Below are positions 1-7,024 of a stretch of DNA of 8,578 nt, in pieces; position 1 is the stretch's first letter; each line of letters starts with the position of its first letter. Where the stretch lies: contig JBFKOL010000169.1 in NCBI GenBank assembly GCA_041628815.1, forward strand, positions 1-8,578. Direction: 5' to 3'. The position numbers and the translations under genes are program-made. The stretch is from JBFKOL01 sp041628815. Its GTDB lineage: Bacteria; Bacteroidota; Bacteroidia; Chitinophagales; Saprospiraceae. Below the pieces are notes generated by a model, which was given only the letters and a program-made list of their open reading frames with translations, was not told the DNA's origin and ran no database searches.

Positions 1-277
1 AAATACCGGCATTGTTGATAAGGATATCGATTCGGCCAAAATATTCCAAGGCCCTGGCAGCTTTGCTCTGAGCTTCTTCGGTTTTTGACACGTCCATGGG
101 CAATACCCTGGCATCATCTGGTAATGGAAGAGCACTTTTCAACTTTTTCAACTCTTCTTCTCTCCTGGATGAAAGGATAAGTAACGCACCCAAATGCGAT
201 AATTGGTTTGCCAATGCGCGGCCGATCCCGGAGGATGCGCCGGTAATCCATACTACCTGGCCCTTGAATTCCTTCAC
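1..277 (-). CDS. Short-chain dehydrogenase/reductase (SDR), N-terminal part, cut by window edge
   Basis: Only the first 92 codons are present; the catalytic Tyr-Lys half lies beyond base 1. The visible part is a clear SDR Rossmann fold: the cofactor motif TGASSGIG at residues 12-19, an acidic residue in MDV near 61-63, and NNAG at 88-91. The pair R38-R39 right after the second strand suggests NADP(H) over NAD(H), by family knowledge. The stretch VVWITGASSGIG resembles the DHRS7-like branch. No ATG exists in frame. The ATG at 291 is in another frame and hits a stop after four codons. GTG at 277 gives the usual short N-terminus (MKEFKGQ...) and is my start. It lies 26 bases after the pntB stop on the same strand, so the gene is probably the last or a later gene of the pnt operon. 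Substrate cannot be told. Confidence 0.88.
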   Translation of the reverse strand, partial: MKEFKGQVVWITGASSGIGRALANQLSHLGALLILSSRREEELKKLKSALPLPDDARVLPMDVSKTEEAQSKAARALEYFGRIDILINNAGI

Positions 278-303
278 TATGCCGTCGTCATTTACTGTTC
301 GAT

Positions 304-1680
304 TTACAAGTTTTTCACTTCGCTTACGAGATTTTGGATGCTTTCTTTAGCATCGCCGAAAAACATCTTCGTTCTGTCGTGGAAAAACAGCTGGTTTTGG
401 ATACCCGCATAACCAGGATTCATACTTCTTTTCAAAACAATCACGTGCTTTGCTTCCCACACTTTCAATACAGGCATTCCATAGATGGAGCTTGCTGGGT
501 CGTCCACCGCTGCGGGATTTACAACGTCGTTGGCACCTACGATGACCATTACATCGGTATTGGGAATGGCTGCATTGGCGTCTTCAAGATCCAACAGTTT
601 GGGATAGGGCACATCTGCTTCGGCAAGCAATACGTTCATATGTCCCGGCATTCTGCCTGCTACCGGGTGGATGGCGTATTTAACATCAACGCCATTGGCT
701 TCAAGCAAGTCATCGAGCTCCTTTAATACTTTCTGTGCCTGGGCAACCGCCAATCCGTATCCAGGTACGAACATCACCGATTTGGAATAAAACAATAGAA
801 TGGATGTATCAATGGCATTGGTGCTTTTGGCTACCTGGTCACCTGTATCTTTCCCTCCTCCGGTGGCTGTAAATCCTCCTATTAGGACATTCATCAGAGA
901 ACGGTTCATAGCCTGGCACATCAATATGGTCAGGATCGTTCCTGCGGCACCCACAAATATCCCACCTACCAGCATCAGCTGGTTCCCATAGATGAGTCCT
1001 GCCGCTGCTGCTGAAAGACCTGTGAACGAGTTGAGCAATGAAATCACCACCGGCATATCTGCGCCGCCAATGGGTGCAACGAAAGACCAGCCATAAAATA
1101 AGGCGAGGATAATAAAAACTACGAGTAATGTCAGTGTGTAACTCCTCAGGACGAGATAGACAAAAAGGGCAAGTACTATTACCAGTAGAACCTGGTTAAT
1201 GCGGTTGTGCTTGGGCCATGTCACCTGGGAATCCCAGATTCTTCCATCCAGCTTAAGGTAGGCCAACATGCTTCCCGTGAATGAAACTGATCCGATGAGC
1301 AGCGCTGCCAGGGCGATTACTTCTGCCCCCATATCAAGGCCCATTGTCGTCATTTCCACCGTGGCAAGCACAGCAGCACATGCTCCTCCCAATCCATTAA
1401 ATACAGAAACCATTTGTGGCATTGCTGTCATCTTGATTTTTTTAGCAGCCAACCATCCAATTATGGCGCCGAGAATCATTCCACCAACAATCCAGACCAC
1501 ATTCCCGCCACCCTCTATGCGAGGATCCAGCAATGTGGCTATAATACCGAATGCCATACCTACCGCAGCATACCCATTTCCCTTTCGGGCGGTATCGGGC
1601 GAACTCAAAAGGCGTAAGCCCCAAACAAAGAGGATGGCACCGATGAGATAGGCAACGTCTATACTTGTATTAAATATCAT
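304..1680 (-). CDS. pntB: NAD(P) transhydrogenase subunit beta (membrane domain II plus NADP-binding domain III)
   Basis: This subunit forms most of the proton channel and binds NADP(H). It works with PntAA and PntAB in the inner membrane to drive hydride transfer from NADH to NADP+ with the proton gradient. Length (458 residues) is close to E. coli PntB. Residues 1-270 are a series of hydrophobic helices. The C-terminal NADP domain shows GYG at 307-309, the HPVAGRMPGHMN stretch at 338-349, VGANDVVNPA at 381-390 (D385 corresponds to E. coli beta-Asp392) and KRSMNPGYAG at 417-426. These motifs align with E. coli at a constant offset of 7, so the domain appears intact. In the membrane part, E. 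coli beta-His91 in the third helix is replaced by N95 (context MPQMVSVFNG). The ATG start is 8 bases after the pntAB stop. Confidence 0.97.
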   Translation of the reverse strand: MIFNTSIDVAYLIGAILFVWGLRLLSSPDTARKGNGYAAVGMAFGIIATLLDPRIEGGGNVVWIVGGMILGAIIGWLAAKKIKMTAMPQMVSVFNGLGGACAAVLATVEMTTMGLDMGAEVIALAALLIGSVSFTGSMLAYLKLDGRIWDSQVTWPKHNRINQVLLVIVLALFVYLVLRSYTLTLLVVFIILALFYGWSFVAPIGGADMPVVISLLNSFTGLSAAAAGLIYGNQLMLVGGIFVGAAGTILTILMCQAMNRSLMNVLIGGFTATGGGKDTGDQVAKSTNAIDTSILLFYSKSVMFVPGYGLAVAQAQKVLKELDDLLEANGVDVKYAIHPVAGRMPGHMNVLLAEADVPYPKLLDLEDANAAIPNTDVMVIVGANDVVNPAAVDDPASSIYGMPVLKVWEAKHVIVLKRSMNPGYAGIQNQLFFHDRTKMFFGDAKESIQNLVSEVKNL

Positions 1681-1688
1681 AGTAACCG

Positions 1689-2000
1689 TTACTTCTTCTT
1701 TTTCTTAAACATTTCAAGCATGCGGTCTGTGACTGCAAATCCGCCCACTACATTGATCATACCCAAAGCAATGGCTAAAGTCCCAAAAGCAAGAGAAAAG
1801 TAATCATCAGTCGCCGATCGTCTGATTAGAATAATGGCTCCTATAATGACCACCCCGCTGATGGCATTCGCACCTGACATAAGAGGGGTATGCAACACTG
1901 TGGGCACCTTGCTGATCACTTCAAACCCGAGTAGAACCGTGAATATGAGCAGGTAAATTAAAAGTAGATTGTCATTGATGAAATGTATGATCTGATCCAT
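1689..2000 (-). CDS. pntAB: NAD(P) transhydrogenase subunit alpha-2 (small membrane subunit)
   Basis: This 103-residue protein is the membrane part of the alpha subunit, made as a separate polypeptide as in Rhodospirillum and Thermus; E. coli has it fused into PntA. About three transmembrane helices are visible, near residues 10-29, 38-59 and 68-90. The family signature runs from GFEVISKVP (25-33) through LHTPLMSGANAISG (36-49), and GGFAVTDRML follows near 86-95. H37 at the start of the second helix is a candidate for the proton-relay histidine that PntB lacks here. The C-terminus is a lysine run after the last helix, as expected for a cytoplasmic tail. It sits 8 bases from both pntAA and pntB, so co-transcription is near certain. 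Confidence 0.96.
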   Translation of the reverse strand: MDQIIHFINDNLLLIYLLIFTVLLGFEVISKVPTVLHTPLMSGANAISGVVIIGAIILIRRSATDDYFSLAFGTLAIALGMINVVGGFAVTDRMLEMFKKKKK

Positions 2001-2008
2001 TCCAATGT

Positions 2009-3073
2009 TTATTTCGTAATTAATGATCCACTTAATATTTCGTCTTGTGAACCGAGGTCAATATTGCCATCCTTTACAATGTGTTTTAAATAATTAACCA
2101 CATTGTTGCTGTACATTATACTGGCGTCTTGCGGCATTCTGGCGGCCAGGTTAGAATCCCCGATGATGAAGACGTTGTTGTGATTGACCACTTCTCCATC
2201 TTTCGTCAATACGCAATTGCCTCCTGTAGAAGCCGCGAGATCCACAATCACCGAACCCGCTTTCATTCTTTCGACAGTTTCGCGCATGACAATCTTAGGA
2301 GCCGGTCTGCCCCGCAACTGCGCTGTAGTGACCACGATATCGGCTGTAGCAGACTTCTCCTGCACCAGTTCAGCTTGCCGCTTTTTATACTCCTCAGTTT
2401 GTTCGACTGCGTAACCACCCGCATCCTTATCATCCCTTGCTCCCTCGACCTCTACGAACCTGGCGCCAAGGCTTTGTACTTCTTCCCTTACAGCACTTCT
2501 TGTATCAAACGCTTCAACAGTGGCACCAAGCCTTTTTGCGGTTGCTATCGCCTGTAATCCTGCCACTCCTGCACCTATGACAAGTACTTTTGAAGGCTTT
2601 ATACTTCCTGCTGCAGTGATCATCATAGGCATATACCTTGGCATATACTGTAAGGCAACGAGGATGGCCTGGTATCCCGCGATGGAACCCATCGATGACA
2701 ACACATCCATGGACTGGGCCAACGTAGTTCTTGGAATCATATCCAGGCTGAAGGCATGAAGTCCTTTCTTTGCAATGACCTCTGCAACAGATGGATCATT
2801 GAATGGGGCGAACTGTCCCATCAGAATCGCGCCCTTTTTCACTTGATCCATCTCTATCTTACCGTCTATCCTTACAATCACATCGCATGTTGCCATAATT
2901 TCCTTACAACTTTTTACCTCCGCACCTTCAAACTCCCCATCGGTATAGAACGCACCCGATCCTATGCCCGCCTCAACGTATACCTTTTCGAAGAGTTCAT
3001 TTAACTTGGAAATATTGGAAGGAACAATTGGGGTTATTGCCCCCCCTTCGTCCTTGAGAAATCCGATCGTCAT
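2009..3073 (-). CDS. pntAA: NAD(P) transhydrogenase subunit alpha-1 (NAD-binding domain I)
   Basis: This soluble subunit binds NAD(H) on the cytoplasmic face and passes hydride to NADP+ on PntB. It has an alanine dehydrogenase/PNT N-terminal lobe and a Rossmann domain with GAGVAGLQAIATAKRLGA at 167-184 and an acidic end of the second strand at D190. Compared with the R. rubrum protein as I recall it, R115, Q120, D123 and S126 match Arg127, Gln132, Asp135 and Ser138 of the NAD-contact RQD loop at a constant offset of 12. Nucleotide handling should therefore be intact. The protein is short at 354 residues, against about 380. The usual N-terminal GExRVAxxP stretch is reduced to GGAITPIVP (10-18), and the tail ends at SGSLITK where R. 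rubrum continues for about 14 residues. The ATG follows an A/T-rich leader with no Shine–Dalgarno site. It is the first gene of the operon. Confidence 0.95.
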   Translation of the reverse strand: MTIGFLKDEGGAITPIVPSNISKLNELFEKVYVEAGIGSGAFYTDGEFEGAEVKSCKEIMATCDVIVRIDGKIEMDQVKKGAILMGQFAPFNDPSVAEVIAKKGLHAFSLDMIPRTTLAQSMDVLSSMGSIAGYQAILVALQYMPRYMPMMITAAGSIKPSKVLVIGAGVAGLQAIATAKRLGATVEAFDTRSAVREEVQSLGARFVEVEGARDDKDAGGYAVEQTEEYKKRQAELVQEKSATADIVVTTAQLRGRPAPKIVMRETVERMKAGSVIVDLAASTGGNCVLTKDGEVVNHNNVFIIGDSNLAARMPQDASIMYSNNVVNYLKHIVKDGNIDLGSQDEILSGSLITK

Positions 3074-3117
3074 AAATTTTTAATTAGCGCGTACTGACTG
3101 TTTTGAATAAAACGATG

Positions 3118-3146
3118 TGAATATAATTCCTTAATGCCAGATACAA
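3118..3146 (-). promoter_or_regulatory. Candidate Bacteroidota-type promoter for the pnt operon
   Basis: Read on the minus strand, TTG (complement of 3144-3146) is followed after 18 bases by TATATTCA (complement of 3118-3125). This resembles the TTG / TAnnTTTG elements of the primary sigma factor in Bacteroidota, with two mismatches in the last bases and a slightly short spacer. It ends about 45 bases before the pntAA start. Such A/T-rich matches arise easily by chance. Confidence 0.25.
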
Positions 3147-3194
3147 TAATCCATAGAGGGAACCGTCACACCTCATCCCCCATTTATCTGGCAT
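3134..3194. repeat. Perfect 10-bp inverted repeat with 41-base spacer
   Basis: ATGCCAGATA at 3134-3143 and its exact reverse complement TATCTGGCAT at 3185-3194 lie in the gap between the divergent pnt and galM units. The two arms are 51 bases apart from centre to centre, close to five helical turns, so two proteins bound to them would face the same side. The left arm touches the proposed -33 element of the pnt promoter. Each arm is not itself a palindrome. It could be a paired operator, or a long-loop hairpin, or chance. Confidence 0.5.
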
Positions 3195-3215
3195 AAAAAC
3201 TACTTCCTCCTGTTT

Positions 3216-3230
3216 AGAAGAATGTCTTCT
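3216..3230 (+). repeat. Small hairpin (6-bp stem, 3-base loop) upstream of galM
   Basis: AGAAGA, ATG, TCTTCT form a perfect six-pair stem with a three-base loop, 54 bases before the galM start. No T-run follows, so it is not an intrinsic terminator. It could be part of the galM leader or an operator, and it is short enough to be chance. Confidence 0.2.
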
Positions 3231-3284
3231 TAACACAAGAATCCATCAGGACAGGATAACAAAAGATTTATATTTTTACCCACT

Positions 3285-4442
3285 GTGAAAATATCTGCCG
3301 CAATCATCACAGGAATTTACTGTCTTAGCTTGTTTCTTGCATGTAAAGGAAATGAGGAAAAACCAACATCTACAAACATGACTACCCTTTCAGGACTTGA
3401 CCCAAGACTGTTTGAAGGAGAGATAGATGGACTTCGCACAGGTTTGTTTATCCTGAATAATGAAGATGGCATGGAAGTATGTATCACCAATTATGGTGCA
3501 CGCCTAGTTTCCTGGATGGTCCCTGACAAAAATGGCGTCATGGACGATGTGGTCCTGGGATTTTCCTCTCTTGATGCATACTTGCAGGCTCATGAAGTTT
3601 ACCATGGGGCCACTATTGGTCGTTATGCCAACCGTATTGCCAACGGTAAATTTACCCTTGATGACAAGGAATACATCCTTAATCAAAACAATGGAACCAA
3701 CTCACTGCACGGCGGACCTGGTGGCTTTCACAGCAAGGTATGGGAGGTTCTGTCATTTTCTGATACGGAAATCAAGATGCACCTTCTTTCCCCGGCCGGA
3801 GATGAAGGCTTTCCCGGCAACCTGGATGTCACGTTGACTTACGCCCTGAATGAAGCCGGCGAACTGTCTATCCTCTTCGAAGCAACGACTGATGCGAAGA
3901 CCGTTGTCAACCTTACACACCACTCTTTTTTCAACCTGGCAGGTGAAGGAAGCGGCACCATCAACGATCACCTCCTCTTCATCGAAGCCGATTCATACAA
4001 CCCCGTCAACGAAGATCTCATACCTACAGGCATTGAACCGGTTGAGAACACACCGTTTGATTTCCGTGAGATGCGGCCCATAGGATCCCTGCTGGACACC
4101 CATCACGAACAGTTTGAAAAAGCAGGTGGTTATGACCACAACTTCGTGTTGAACAGATTCAACAGAGACCGCATCAATTGGGTGGCGGAAGTGCGAGACC
4201 CGAAAAGTGGGCGATCGATGAAGGTTTTTACCAATGAACCTGGGTTGCAATTCTACGGCGGAAATTTCCTGGATGGATCCGATAAAGGAAAGTCCGGAAA
4301 ACCTTATAAAAAAAGAACTGCCTTTTGTCTTGAAACACAACATTTTCCAAACAGCCCGAATAATGAGAATTTCCCAAGTGTGGTCTTATACCCTGGCCAG
4401 ATGTATAAATCGGCATGTATTTATAAATTTGGGGGCGAATGA
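3285..4442 (+). CDS. galM: Aldose 1-epimerase (mutarotase), predicted lipoprotein
   Basis: It interconverts the alpha and beta anomers of aldoses such as galactose and glucose. All expected active-site residues of the GalM family are visible: R117 in NRI, H142 in SLHGG, H213 in THHSFFNL (the general acid), D284 in YDHNF, and the catalytic base E350 in CLETQ. The length, 385 residues, exceeds the usual 340-350 because of an N-terminal signal peptide. A charged start is followed by a hydrophobic run, and then C20 in FLAC, a lipobox-like site (phenylalanine at -3 is not ideal). The mature protein would start CKGNEEK and be anchored on the envelope. This supports the GTG start at 3285. The first in-frame ATG (residue 32) would delete the signal, and no other start is in frame just upstream. 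The stop overlaps the next gene by four bases. Confidence 0.94.
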   Translation: MKISAAIITGIYCLSLFLACKGNEEKPTSTNMTTLSGLDPRLFEGEIDGLRTGLFILNNEDGMEVCITNYGARLVSWMVPDKNGVMDDVVLGFSSLDAYLQAHEVYHGATIGRYANRIANGKFTLDDKEYILNQNNGTNSLHGGPGGFHSKVWEVLSFSDTEIKMHLLSPAGDEGFPGNLDVTLTYALNEAGELSILFEATTDAKTVVNLTHHSFFNLAGEGSGTINDHLLFIEADSYNPVNEDLIPTGIEPVENTPFDFREMRPIGSLLDTHHEQFEKAGGYDHNFVLNRFNRDRINWVAEVRDPKSGRSMKVFTNEPGLQFYGGNFLDGSDKGKSGKPYKKRTAFCLETQHFPNSPNNENFPSVVLYPGQMYKSACIYKFGGE

Positions 4443-4837
4443 TTACCAAGACACTTACCCTGGTCAATGAATACCTGGATGTCAAAATGGGATTCCTCGG
4501 AGCCTTGTTTATGGCCAGTTGGGTATTTTGGATCAATTACGACCACGGCATGATCGACGCCGGTATTGCAGCCTCTAAACAAGGGTTATATACACTTTTC
4601 TTTGGCGGGCTGTTCCTGAGGATGGCTGAAAACATAGCGACTACAAGAAAAAAGCGAGTCTGGAGCATCCTTTGCGGTGGAGCCATTCCGATGCTGATCA
4701 CTTCAGCATTGACCTTTGGACTTCACAATATGAAAGGCACCCCGGAGCCATTTCACTCAACGCTCCCCACTGTTGTCTTCAGTTACATTAGCTTTACAAC
4801 ATGGGCCTGGTTCAAAACGCGTCGATCCGAAGGATGA
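4439..4837 (+). CDS. Small four-helix membrane protein of unknown function
   Basis: I cannot assign a function. The 132-residue product has four hydrophobic stretches near residues 17-33, 48-62, 75-95 and 109-125, with charged loops in between: RMAENIATTRKKR at 61-73 between helices 2 and 3, and a KTRRSEG tail that should be cytoplasmic. A polar loop KGTPEPFHSTLPT at 99-111 before the last helix, together with H36 and H96, looks like the conserved part; I recall similar proteins in other Bacteroidota but no characterised one. Its ATG overlaps the galM TGA (ATGA, 4439-4442), so its translation is probably coupled to that of galM. This suggests a role linked to the sugar mutarotase or to its envelope compartment, which is inference only. 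Its stop lies 7 bases from the stop of the convergent reductase gene, and no intrinsic terminator fits between them. Confidence 0.85.
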   Translation: MITKTLTLVNEYLDVKMGFLGALFMASWVFWINYDHGMIDAGIAASKQGLYTLFFGGLFLRMAENIATTRKKRVWSILCGGAIPMLITSALTFGLHNMKGTPEPFHSTLPTVVFSYISFTTWAWFKTRRSEG

Positions 4838-4844
4838 TCAATGG

Positions 4845-5843
4845 TCATTCATTCACCTTTAAGACCAGTTTTCCTTTCTTTTCTCCGCTGAACAAACGTC
4901 CAAAACTGGCATAGAAATGTTCTATACCCTGATCTATATGTTCATCGCTCTTGATTTTTCCCTCTGCAACCCACTGAGCAAGTTGAGCAGCTGCTTCTAC
5001 GTACCGGTTGGCATAATTGAAGACGATGAACCCTTCCATACGGGCACTATTTACCAGCAGTGAAAGATAGTTAGATGGACCTCGTACCTGGCCTGTCACA
5101 TTGTATTGGGAAATGGCCCCGCAAAGTGGAATGCGCCCTTTGAAATTCAATTTGGCTAGCGCCATGTCCAGGATTTCACCGCCTACATTGTCGAAGTAAA
5201 TGTCAATTCCTTTAGGACAATGTTCCTTGATTCCGCTGAGAACATTTTCATTTTTGTAATCAATGCAGGCATCAAAACCATATTCTTCGACGACATATTT
5301 GCATTTGTCTTTTCCCCCGGCAATACCTACGGCCCTGCACCCTTTTATCTTCGCAATCTGCCCAACTATACTGCCCACAGCTCCAGCAGCACCGCTTACC
5401 AAAACCGTTTCTCCAGGCTTCGGCTGACCTACTTCGAGCAATCCAAAATAGGCTGTATATCCAGGCATGCCCACGACACCAAGGTATTTGGGAAGAGGAA
5501 GCAGATCCGGCGATACACGTACAAAACCTTTTCCGTTGGTGAGGCAGTACTGTTGTACACCCGTCATGCCGACGAGATAATCACCCTCATTGAAATCGGT
5601 ATGTTTCGATGCAATGACCTTTCCGATACCTCCGCACCGCATTACCTCACCCAGTTGGACGGGAGGAACATAAGATTTCACATCATTGATCCACCCTCGC
5701 ATTGCCGGGTCCAGCGAAACATAGTGAACCTCTACAACCAGCTGTCCTTCGCCAGGGCTTGGAAATTCCGATTCGCGCAGTTTCCAGGTGTTTTCATCAG
5801 GAAAACCAACAGGCCTTTTGGCCAAAATGATCTGTTTATTCAT
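4845..5843 (-). CDS. Zinc-independent MDR-family NADP-dependent oxidoreductase (CurA / prostaglandin reductase type)
   Basis: Members reduce the C=C bond of alpha,beta-unsaturated ketones and aldehydes with NADPH. Examples are E. coli curcumin reductase CurA and mammalian leukotriene B4 12-hydroxydehydrogenase/prostaglandin reductases. The 332-residue length fits. The N-terminal GroES-like domain has the family stretch YVSLDPAMRGW (41-51) and lacks the cysteine and histidine zinc ligands of alcohol dehydrogenases. MPGYTAYFGL (126-135) leads into the Rossmann fold, with the AAGAVGS nucleotide loop at 152-158 and GGKDK at 176-180, where a lysine usually contacts the 2'-phosphate of NADPH. YFDNVGGE is at 216-223. 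The ATG at 5843 overlaps the end of the upstream monooxygenase gene by 8 bases, so the two are probably made together. The true substrate is unknown; it may be a reactive enal or enone, or a product of the neighbouring enzyme. Confidence 0.9.
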   Translation of the reverse strand: MNKQIILAKRPVGFPDENTWKLRESEFPSPGEGQLVVEVHYVSLDPAMRGWINDVKSYVPPVQLGEVMRCGGIGKVIASKHTDFNEGDYLVGMTGVQQYCLTNGKGFVRVSPDLLPLPKYLGVVGMPGYTAYFGLLEVGQPKPGETVLVSGAAGAVGSIVGQIAKIKGCRAVGIAGGKDKCKYVVEEYGFDACIDYKNENVLSGIKEHCPKGIDIYFDNVGGEILDMALAKLNFKGRIPLCGAISQYNVTGQVRGPSNYLSLLVNSARMEGFIVFNYANRYVEAAAQLAQWVAEGKIKSDEHIDQGIEHFYASFGRLFSGEKKGKLVLKVNE

Positions 5844-6963
5844 TTGACTGATAGTTTTTGTTTATAGAGTTTGCGATTATTTCCGAATCCGTAAGTATGG
5901 TACCCAGAATAACTCCGAGCTTATAGTTGTCATAGCCAATAAAATATAGGCCCTTCCATGGATTTGTGGCTATGGGCGCCCGGGGCAACCCATTATCATC
6001 GAGAAAATCTTTGATTCCTGGAATCAGGGCTGAAAGTCCTGCATCATAGCCTGTTGCAAGAAGGATCATGTCAAAATCATCTTCTGTACCATCGGAAAAT
6101 CTGACGGTATTTTCCGAAAGCATTTGTACATCCGGCCGTACTGTGATCTTCCCTCTCTTGATGGCGTCTATGGTGCCTATATCGATCACCGGGGTTTTAC
6201 CGGTCTCTCGCAGCTGAACGGCCGGCGGCATCGGAGAAGCCCTTAGACCATATTTTTCAAGATTGCCAAAATAGATCTTCCTTATTTGATTCCCTAACCA
6301 ATCACCTATCCCGAAAGGTAGTTTAGCCAACTGTTTGGAGGTGATCTGAACAGGCCTGCCATTCAGATCACGAGGTACGACGCTTATGGGGCTCCTCACA
6401 GCTATGTGTGTCTCTATGTCGGCCTCGGACAGGTCTAAAGCAACTTCTGCACCCGTATTTCCCATTCCTACGACCAGCACTTTTTTTCCGATAAAAGGAC
6501 TTGGATTTTTATAATAGCGGCTGTGCATGATGGTTCCTTTAAAGGACGATTTGCCTTTCCATTCAGGACTTGTAGGAATGCGGTTTACCCCTGCAGCAAC
6601 GATCACATGCGAAGAGGTCATCACACCCTGGCTGCTACGTAACGACCAGCGGCCAGATTCTTTCGAAACCTGTTCGACCGTTGTATTAAACCTGGGATGG
6701 ATGTTGTACTTGTTTGCATATTCTTCCAGGTAGTTGACGAGCTGTAATCTAGAAACGTAGGTCGGGTAATTCTCAGGGAACGGTTCATATGGTAAATGTG
6801 AAAACTGTTTAACGGTGTGCAAGTGAAGACGGTCGTAGTGGTTGTGCCATGCATTGGCAATCTTTTCACTGGACTCCAGGACAGTAAAAGGAATACCCCT
6901 CTTGTACAACCTTGCAGCTACCGCCAGGCCAGCAGGTCCACATCCTATAATGATCACGTCCAT
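5836..6963 (-). CDS. Flavin-containing monooxygenase, YUCCA/CzcO-like (group B FMO)
   Basis: The family inserts one oxygen atom into soft nucleophiles or carbonyl compounds using FAD and NADPH. The 375-residue protein shows the FAD motif GCGPAG at 7-12 and an aromatic/basic stretch HYDRLHLHTVKQF at 42-54 that resembles plant YUCCA enzymes. The diagnostic FMO motif FxGxxxHxxxY fits exactly at F141, G143, H147 and Y151. The NADPH motif GMGNTG is at 166-171 and ATGY at 303-306. All cofactor motifs look intact, and no signal peptide is seen. The ATG at 6963 is the first in-frame start, since an in-frame stop lies shortly upstream. The stop overlaps the downstream reductase start (ATGAATAA). YUCCA enzymes decarboxylate indole-3-pyruvate to auxin, but many bacterial relatives have other or unknown substrates, so I do not assign one. 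Confidence 0.9.
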   Translation of the reverse strand: MDVIIIGCGPAGLAVAARLYKRGIPFTVLESSEKIANAWHNHYDRLHLHTVKQFSHLPYEPFPENYPTYVSRLQLVNYLEEYANKYNIHPRFNTTVEQVSKESGRWSLRSSQGVMTSSHVIVAAGVNRIPTSPEWKGKSSFKGTIMHSRYYKNPSPFIGKKVLVVGMGNTGAEVALDLSEADIETHIAVRSPISVVPRDLNGRPVQITSKQLAKLPFGIGDWLGNQIRKIYFGNLEKYGLRASPMPPAVQLRETGKTPVIDIGTIDAIKRGKITVRPDVQMLSENTVRFSDGTEDDFDMILLATGYDAGLSALIPGIKDFLDDNGLPRAPIATNPWKGLYFIGYDNYKLGVILGTILTDSEIIANSINKNYQSNE

Positions 6964-7024
6964 TGAACCCCTAAGGTAATCGGCTCCATCGATATTTTAT
7001 GGAAACCGTCAAAAAACACCTTAC

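Noticed and set aside
287..291. ATG at 291 (minus strand) as the SDR start
   Set aside because: It is in a different frame from the Rossmann motif and reaches a stop after four codons. GTG at 277 is in the right frame.
334..726. 130-residue plus-strand frame inside pntB
   Set aside because: It is the shadow of a strongly conserved gene on the other strand and shows no domain or membrane pattern of its own.
3267..3278. TATATTTT just upstream of galM as a Bacteroidota -7 element
   Set aside because: There is no TTG at the proper distance upstream, and it would leave almost no leader before the GTG. It is likely just A/T-rich spacer.
4810..4850. Possible bidirectional terminator at the convergent gene ends
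   Set aside because: Only 4-bp stems (ATCC-GAA-GGAT and GATC repeats) are present, with no T-run on either strand. They lie mostly within coding sequence.
5220..5867. 215-residue plus-strand frame opposite the reductase gene
   Set aside because: It lies antisense to a well-supported MDR reductase with all its motifs. The long open frame follows from the codon composition of the true gene.
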